Assembly: GCA_902728285.1 (NCBI GenBank)
Contig: CACVBU010001358.1
Location: 930,001-994,000, forward strand
Reading direction: 5' to 3'
From: Clytia hemisphaerica
Lineage: Eukaryota > Cnidaria > Hydrozoa > Leptothecata > Clytiidae
DNA length: 64,000 bases
The notes below the pieces were generated by a model that was given only the letters and a program-made list of their open reading frames with translations, ran no database searches and was not told the origin of the DNA. The position numbers and the translations under genes are program-made. How positions within the stretch are numbered: position 1 is the stretch's first letter; the number at the start of each line of letters is the position of its first letter. Shown here piece by piece: positions 57,128-64,000 of the stretch.

Positions 57128-60100
57128 TCAATCTGTCGAGAGAAGAATCTCGCAGATCTTTTTCATGTGTTTATAATTGGAATTAGCTCTCCTGCACCCA
57201 GAAATGGATCTGGGGTTATCTGGGATAGACTTAAGGTGTGTGTCCAGGGCTCTTTTGAATTTATCGATAGAAATGTTTTTGAGGTTTCTGATGCTCTTTG
57301 GCATAGCATTAAAAAGTTTTGCACCTTGCACTGCAGTGTGCTGTCTCTAAATTGATGTTGGTTCTTTGGATGACAGTGTACACTCCGGCCCAGCCGGGGG
57401 TTTTCAGTGGTTTTAATACCATTTACAGTAGGTACAATCTTTTCCATCACCTTCCAGACGTACATTATTCTGTAGCGTTCTCTTCGCCTTTGAAGTGAGT
57501 AAATTTTTGTCTGTTTTAGACACTCCCAATAATTGTTTGGGGTGCCATTTATCTTTCTAAGAAGCTTTTGAATATCTTCAAGCTCTGAAGAGACGCAACT
57601 GCATTGGGCTCCACGAAGGAGCATATTCTAATATTGGTATCACCAAATGATTATATAGTACGGTCACAATTTAAAGATCGTGAAGAAAAAGTTCTCAGGC
57701 CGTTTAAGTTTTTAGCCTTTTCGATTACTGCAGTAATTTGCTTCTGAAATGTGCAATTACTGTCCATAAGGATCCAAGGTCTTTCACACCATCTTTGTTT
57801 TCAATCTCAACACCAGACGGTGATGTATAGCTTGTTTGAGTCTTCATCTCATGGTTCTTTCCATAGCGCAAGAGTCAAATTTTATATCATTCAGCTTCAT
57901 GTTGTTGTCATCCGTCCTTTATATATTCTATCAAGATCTTTTTGAAGTAGGACAGATCTTCTAGAGTTTGACTTCTTTGTGGCCGAGTGTCCATCAGCGA
58001 AGGATTGAGAAAGCTGTGCAGCACTTCCTTGTCAATATCCCCAATCAATATGAGGAAAATCAAAGGTCCCAAAACACTACTTGAGGGACTCCTGAAATGA
58101 CCTGTTGTGATTCAGAAGTGACACCATTCACTAGCACTGATTGTTTTCTCTCTGTTAGGAAGGACTTTAGCCACTGTAGTATTTTCATCTATTCCTAGTT
58201 TCTTTATTTTTCGTAGGACAATTGAATGGTCTACTTTGTCAAAAGCCTTTGAAAAATCTAGGTACCAACATCCGCATTAGCATCTTCGTCCAATATATTT
58301 AGTATCAGGTCATATTGTTCCAAAAGCTGACTCAAACATGAACGCCCGCTTCTGAATCCATGTTGATTGGGATTGAACAGATTATTTTCATCCATGTGCT
58401 TTACAACATGTGCTCTGAGTACTTTTTCAAATATCTTGATGACATGGGATGTTAGGGCTACTGGTCTATAATTTGATGCCAGTGATCTGCTACCTCCCTT
58501 TGTGGATTGGTGTGATTGTGCTCGTTAAGTTCGGTCTGGGACAATCCTTGTCAAAACTTTGTCTCCAGAGGATCAAAGGGAAAGAAAGTTCTTCTTTGCA
58601 TTGTTTGAGAAAGGTTGCAACCATCGGGACCTGGTGCCAGTTTGGGACAGATCATTGTGCGTTTATTAAATCATCTTCTGTAACTTGTATCTGAATGATA
58701 TCTTTGACTCTGTATTACATCGAATGGTTTTGGTGCACTGAAGACGGAAACATATTGTCTTGACAGAATTTCAGCCATTTCTTTGCTTCGTTGCGTCAAT
58801 TCACCATTTGTGTTCAGCAGAGGGCCAATTTTCGTTTTTATCTTTGCTTTCTTTCTCGCATAAGCAAAGAAATATTTTGAGTTTTTCTTTATGGAATTGA
58901 TTGCTATATTTTCAACATAACACTTGGAATCCCTAAATGATTTTTGTAAGTCCTTTTCAATTGTCAAAAGTTCCTTTATTATTATACCGGGTGACCCACG
59001 AAAAAGTTCGGACCTTTCTCGGCGTCTTGAGGCCGAACAAATGTCCCAAAGTGCTCAGAATTTTGGTATTTAAAAAGTAGATATCCTAACTTAAAATTTG
59101 AGCTATCACTTTTTAAATTTGACCAACTAGTTCTCTACTTAGACCTTTAAACTCAAAATTCACTTTTCGGAAAGTGAAAAAACACGAAAAAGAGGTATTA
59201 ATTAATGCAATCAATTAGAAAAATCTCAATTGACTTATTTAACGAGTTTTTATGACAAAATAATTATTAAAACACCTTTGAAAGTATTTTTTGTTCAACA
59301 CAAGACTAGTTTATCAAAATTGGCACTTTCAAGGAATTTTCTCAAACTGTAATATCAAACACTCTAAAAATACCTAATTGCTACCCCTTTTTTCCCTTTT
59401 TACACTTTCCGAAAAGTGAATTTTGAGTTTAAAAGCTCATAACTAGGGAACTTGTGCGTCAAATTTAAAAAGTAATGGCTCTGATTTTAAGTTAGGATAT
59501 CTACTTTCTAAATAATAAAACTCCAAGCACTTTGGGACATTTGTTCGGCCTCAAGACGCCGAGAAACGTCCGAACTTTTTCGTGGGTCACCCGGTAGTCT
59601 TCTTTGATTGGGACGTGCATTTTAAAAATTGCTTTGCAATTTTTCTTCTTCTTTTCGTAAGAGATCGGCGATATCTTTCAACTTTTGATTTCTTCCTGGT
59701 ATCTTTGGTTGTTCTGATTGGTATTCGTCCTCTGCATACGTCCAAACATATTTGATTGATACTTTCAAGAATTTCTTGTGGATCATCACTGTTAAGTTTT
59801 ACATCCCAGTCAATTTGATTCAAATCTTCCTTTAACTTATTCCAATCAATTTCATCTGAGAAGAAATTCAAAGCGTTGAATTTGGAACGTGGTTCTGGTT
59901 TATCATCATTACTAGAAAAATTTTGAACTTTGAGCCTAGTTGATACCATAACAATACTGTGATGTGAAGTGCTTTGTAACACTGGTAAAATTGAGTAGTC
60001 ATGTATAAGATCTTCATTATTTGTGAAGACAAGGTCTAGGGTGTTCCCATCTTTGTGTGTGGGTTGATTGACATATTGGGACATGAACAACTCGTTGCAA

Positions 60101-60585
60101 AATCGATTTAGATCATTCAGCATTGATCTTTCTTCCATAGAGCATCCAGTTTTGGGTAGTCCATCAGGCCATGTTGACTTTGGAAGATTGAAATCGCCAC
60201 CAAAATTATGTTTGGGACAGGTTCCAAGGCGGAAAGGGCTTGTTTCGCACCTTTGAGCGGTGTAAGAAGGTCTTTAGCTGTTGATGGATTTCCATTACTC
60301 TTGTCGTCATGCTGTCTATATATTACAAGCATAGCCAAGTTTTCAGTCTTTGAGTAAACACAAAGGAGTTGTACACTTGGTGATTTATGGGAGTAGATTA
60401 TTTCACATGAAGCAGCTATATCATCTCTTATGTAGAAGCAGACTCCTCCAGTTGCTCTCCCTCTTGATTTTTTCTTGCGTGATGAATCACATTTGAACAA
60501 AGTATAACCTTCTACTTTTAGTTCTGTATCTTTATGGTTGTTGAGCCATGTTTCTGATAGGCCAACAAACAGTAAACCAGCCTAT
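57128..60585 (-). pseudogene. Decayed jockey/CR1-like LINE (endonuclease and reverse transcriptase)
   Basis: Read on the minus strand from 60.5 kb: an APE-type endonuclease portion (GGVCFYIRDDI, then in another frame the DFNLP region, then DGNTLDLVFTNNEDL), a linker, the pre-RT segment (NSKYFFAYARKKAKIKTKIG, EMAEILSRQYVSVFS), reverse-transcriptase pieces around 58.4-57.7 kb with several stops and frameshifts, and the C-terminal block (LQRRRERYRIMYVWKVME, NPRLGRS, KLFNAMPKSIRN). The catalytic FADD is degraded. A 612-bp DNA element (58985-59596) interrupts the part between endonuclease and reverse transcriptase. The 5' end is missing. The element is inactive. Confidence 0.85.
58985..59596. mobile_element. 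TACCGGGTGACCCACG-ended element inserted in the LINE
   Basis: TACCGGGTGACCCACGAAAA at the left and the exact complement TTTTCGTGGGTCACCCGGTA at the right. The inverted ends run about 60 bp inward (GGCGTCTTGAGGCCGAAC, CAAATGTCCCAAAGTGCT), with complementary pairing also in the interior. It splits the LINE frame between KQFLKCTSQS and LLTIEKDLQK, so it arrived after the LINE. Confidence 0.85.
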
Positions 60586-61039
60586 GTGTATCAAAGATTA
60601 ATGTTGTGAAAGCGCTATATCGTTTACTTGACTCGCAAGCAAAAAAATGTGCCGCAAAACTTGTAAAGGGATTCATGAAAAAATAACCCAGCGCTTTTTA
60701 ATGAAATTAACATTTTCAAAAACTATGAGAAATTGCCTAAAATTTGAGCCATAGATGAAAAAATTTGACCCAAGCCAGGCCAAGCCAACCTTTAAAAAAC
60801 TAATTTAAAGATCAACTTCCCAAGAATAAAAGATCTACAGGAGAGACGGAACCCACCTAAATCCGCGAACCACCGGATAGGCTATTTCCCGGAAATTTTG
60901 CCGTACCTCAAACACTGACCCATTTACATGTGCGGAAATATTGTTACTTTCGCGTATAAAGAAGGCCTTAGAAATCGATGCGCTGTGTCAGGAATTGAAT
61001 GACAAAATTTGATTGGTTGATATTCTGGCTGCTGCACAC

Positions 61040-61298
61040 CCAGTTTTCAGAGCATGTCATGGTTGCCTCCAAGGAAAATTTCCAACATAAAACTCTGCCC
61101 CTAAGATCCGTTTCCCACCATAAAAAAAGCTAGAAAAACAGGTAAATATAGCCAGTTTTCATTGATTTTGCCCCTGAACTGTACAGTAGATATTATCAAA
61201 ATTTTGCCCCTACCCTTGAAAAGTGAGCAATCTCTGCCGCCCCCCTTGCCTTGAGATCTCGATGATTCCTGCATGCCATACTATACTCTGAAAACTGG
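61040..61298. mobile_element. CCAGTTTTCAGAG-ended nested element
   Basis: CCAGTTTTCAGAG and CTCTGAAAACTGG are exact complements. The flanks CTGCACAC and CGGCACAC match at 7 of 8 bases. The segment is absent from the copy at 1-290. It is hAT-like by duplication length. Confidence 0.75.
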
Positions 61299-61430
61299 CG
61301 GCACACCACGTTCGCAATCGGTCATTTTGTCTCATTCTAAGTTTTCAAGTTTTAATTAATTGTCTTGAGAACTTGGTAATTCAGGTAACTCTCATCCTTG
61401 TTGTTGCAAATACATCCTGTAGATGATATG

Positions 61431-61963
61431 CCGGGGGGGGGGTACTACCATAAGTTGGTCTAATGTCGACACCTGTTTTCTAATTTCGACATCCTACTTT
61501 ATAGATAGGAATAAAAAGAAGGTCGAAATCACTGATAGACTAAAGATTTTTCCTCTCATTGCGCTAATCAAAGTCAATCAGCGATTCTGACCTTCCTCAG
61601 TTTCTATATTGTTCCTATCTCTATAAAAGAAGGGTGTCGAAATTAGAAGACGGATGTCGACATTATTAGTCCAACTTACGGTAGCCTTGTCGACCGACGG
61701 GGGTGCTCCGCTGAGGTTTGAAAAATGGACCCTACGTGGGACTCGAAATTTGCAAAAAAAGTGACCCTGAATGGGACTTAAATTTTCTACTTTTTCCCCA
61801 AAATTTTCCAAAAATAGGCACCCTACGTACGTTACGAGAGACTGATTTTTCTATTTTGGTGTTTTTGCGACCCTACCTGGGACTCGTGGAGGTTAAAAAA
61901 GGTACCCTGACCAGCGGAGTATCCCCGTAACCCATCTTGCCCTAGTAACCCCCCCCCCCCGGG
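61431..61963. mobile_element. G-run/C-run-ended nested element with 8-bp duplication
   Basis: The left end is CCGGGGGGGGGTACT and the right end AGTAACC + C run + GGG. ATGATATG flanks both sides (61423-61430 and 61964-61971), and the empty-site copy near 230-245 lacks the insertion. It is similar in ends to 33219-33675 but with a different interior (paired TCGACATC/GTCGACAT and ATAGGAA segments, GACCCT-xxx-GGGACT repeats). Confidence 0.85.
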
Positions 61964-62379
61964 ATGATATGACTGATGTTGTTTTTTCTGAAAGCAAGCT
62001 TGATTTCCTAAGTGTGACTAACACTGGACTAGTCTGGAGTATAAACAGGACTGAGAGGTAAATTACTGTATGATCGAAGATCAAAGAATTTTACCACATT
62101 TGAAGCATAATGACACGAACAGAAGATCGAAAATAAAATTCATATTTACAGTACAATCCAGAGATGCTGCTCCTAAAAAAAACCTTGCTGGCGTTGGCGC
62201 CATTTTATCTTTACTGAAACCGAAAGTTGTTGTGAACTATGACTTTAACTTTGAGGCGTTTTAATTATACCCGCCTTTCCGCCCGAAATTAGCTTAAAGA
62301 AAATCATGATGCTTTGGTTTTGGTTGGTTTGGTTTGGATTTTCGCGATTCTTCGACTCCTCATTATTTTTGTATAGTTA

Positions 62380-62460
62380 CTTTAATGGGATAAACTTTCG
62401 CGGAGATTATATGACACCCAAATCCGCGAAATCCGCGAAAGTTTATCCCATTAAAGTATA
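62380..62460. repeat. Short palindrome
   Basis: TACTTTAATGGGATAAACTTT with CGCGGA pairs with its complement around an ATGACACCC loop. The stem is about 29 bp. Confidence 0.75.
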
Positions 62461-62494
62461 TCCCAGAAGAACCGCAACAGAGAATAGGGCTATT

Positions 62495-63477
62495 CAGTAG
62501 CGGCCCGGCCGGCTTAATTTTCTTGGTGGTGCAAACTATGAAATTGGCGCCCCTGGTATTTTTTTCCTTATTTGCGCCCTCCATCATTAAAAGTGAAAAT
62601 GTTAAACTGTAAGAGCAGTGACTGGTTGAAAGTAACGCCCCTAATCTTTGAAATGGAAATTTTATACCTAGTAAGTCGATTTAGTCTATATTTTGCTTTC
62701 TAAAAAACTCTTATCAGGAGAATTACCTGATAATCTTTAAACTTTTGTGCTGCTGGTCTTACTTTACTCTCCATTAAAGATCATCTGAAAGAGTCCCCCA
62801 AAATTCAGAAGTTGGGAAGAAGGGTTCGTTCAAATTTTGGCGCCGCAGGAAAAAAATTTTAGTGTAAGAAAGGTCAAACAGCTTAGAAGATCTTCTAAAA
62901 CGGGGAAAGTTAGTCAGTATTAGACCACAAAAACCACAGCGAAAATCAACAAGTTTTGATCATTTTGACAATCTCTCATTTTGGGGGTGAGCATTTGTAA
63001 CTAGGGGAAAGTGAGCAATAAATTTGAGTCGAATCGAGTTTGCTAAATAATGTTAAATTTCTCTTCTTGCAACAAAACTTAGATGTCGAATGAAACAACA
63101 GCCGCCATCTTGAATTTCCATTAAACTGACTTTCGTATCCGTCAAACAAACATTTCTAGCGGGCCGCGGAAGAGCACTCTCATACGCCCAATTCATAAGG
63201 GCGACAGATTCTCTTTAACCCCTGGTGGACACTAGGTTTCAATATTGATAGAAGTTTTGAAAAAATCGAAGAAAAAGGATGGAAGAGGGTAAAATAAAGC
63301 GCCACAGGCGAAAAAAAATAAACATTGTACTCATAGAAGGCGCTATAAACGTGCCAAATTGCCCAATTAAACATTAACAAAATTTTAGCGCCCCCTTGAA
63401 AAGCTCTTTTGGCGCCCCTCTCAGATCTTTCTGGGTGGTGCACTGCACACCCTGCACCCCCTGCCAGGCCGCCACTG
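62495..63477 (-). mobile_element. 0.98-kb non-autonomous hAT element with 8-bp duplication
   Basis: GGGCTATT is duplicated exactly at 62487-62494 and 63478-63485. The ends are CAGTAGCGGCCCGGCC and GGCCGCCACTG. The sequence is the inverse of 30938-32547 in both terminal parts (GCAAACTATGAAATTGGCGC; GGTGGTGCACTGCACACCCTG). No transposase frame is present. Confidence 0.85.
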
Positions 63478-63485
63478 GGGCTATT

Positions 63486-64000
63486 ATGTCTGTGTGAGGA
63501 ATTTTGCGTGGGTCTTACCAGTGAACTGTTATCAGATAGAATAATATCTCACTTTGGCTACTTCATCATCTATTCAGATTCCCTTTGTTAAAAGTGATTA
63601 TTAGTCGTAAAAACAGTTTCTCAAAATCTGATGCGTGGATAGAAATCTCTTTATATATAAGGGTATGTTTGCACGGTATTTTTTCTCAGTTACGAGACTT
63701 TTAGTTTTGGAAAACGATTCATTTACAAATCTATTTTAGCTTAGAATCTTGAATTTGAGGAGCTGAAATTTAGTGATTCCATCGATTTAAACTCCTAAAA
63801 TTAAAAAATTAATTTTAGTCTATACGGAAAGAATAACTAATTTAGGTGAAAACTTGACACGTTTTCAAATAGTTTTCAACACTGGTCAATCTATAAAATG
63901 AGCTGATTTCAAATATGTAATTTTTATTTGCATTGAGGGGACCGAAGTGCCCGAAATTTCCAGTTGAAAATAATCAAATTATGTGCTGAAATGTGTTTCG
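63486..64000. other. AT-rich terminal stretch, nothing recognised
   Basis: No gene, splice structure or repeat shared with the rest of the window is visible. Confidence 0.4.

Larger units (their letters stand above)
60899..62037 (+). repeat. Dispersed repeat, copy 2, carrying two nested insertions
   Basis: It aligns to 1-290 (CATTTACATGTGCGG, GGAATTGAATGACAAA, AACTCTCATCCTTGTTG, GATGTTGTTTTTTCTGAAAGC) but is split by 61040-61298 and 61431-61963. Confidence 0.8.

Overview
The window is an AT-rich, intron-containing metazoan locus. Genes have GT-AG introns of 0.1 to 6 kb, AATAAA signals, and introns and spacers crowded with short DNA transposons, SINEs and decayed LINEs. The conserved proteins (SMARCB1, METTL14, MND1) and the repeat types suggest a non-bilaterian animal, most likely a cnidarian. 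The lineage is inferred from gene style and base composition and was not tested.

Layout. (1) 1-11.4 kb, + strand: SMARCB1 (SNF5/INI1), five coding exons, preceded by a second, divergent exon for its N-terminal winged-helix domain. That exon ends in the same splice phase and may be an alternative first exon. Intron 1 holds a 2.46-kb fold-back element. (2) 12.4-21.5 kb, + strand: a 510-residue acidic, coiled-coil-like protein built from repeated phase-0 exons. I do not recognise it. (3) 22.5-28 kb: an unrecognised reading frame containing a 33-bp coding minisatellite. It is interrupted by a gag-bearing tyrosine-recombinase-type retroelement relic, followed by a scrambled minisatellite array. 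(4) 28-34.5 kb: repeats only (LINE fragment, 178-bp tandem repeat, hAT-type and G-run-ended elements). (5) 34.5-38.7 kb, + strand: a four-exon, 1138-residue multi-pass membrane protein of unknown family. (6) 41.4-50.4 kb, - strand: METTL14, whose first intron contains, on the opposite strand, a complete seven-exon TRAF-like RING/zinc-finger gene (45.96-49.71 kb). (7) 51.2-54.4 kb, - strand: MND1, with an apparent 1-nt deletion in exon 4. (8) 54.5-64 kb: repeats, including a decayed jockey/CR1-like LINE split by a TA-flanked element, and an older repeat carrying two nested insertions.

The genes do not form an operon or pathway. SMARCB1 is a chromatin remodelling subunit, METTL14 belongs to the m6A RNA methyltransferase, MND1 acts in meiotic recombination, and the TRAF-like protein is probably a ubiquitin ligase or signalling adaptor. 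The most notable observations are the duplicated SMARCB1 first exon, the METTL14/TRAF-like nesting, a DPPL in place of EPPL in METTL14, the exon-repeat gene, the MND1 frameshift, and several elements dated or defined by exact target-site duplications or empty-site copies.
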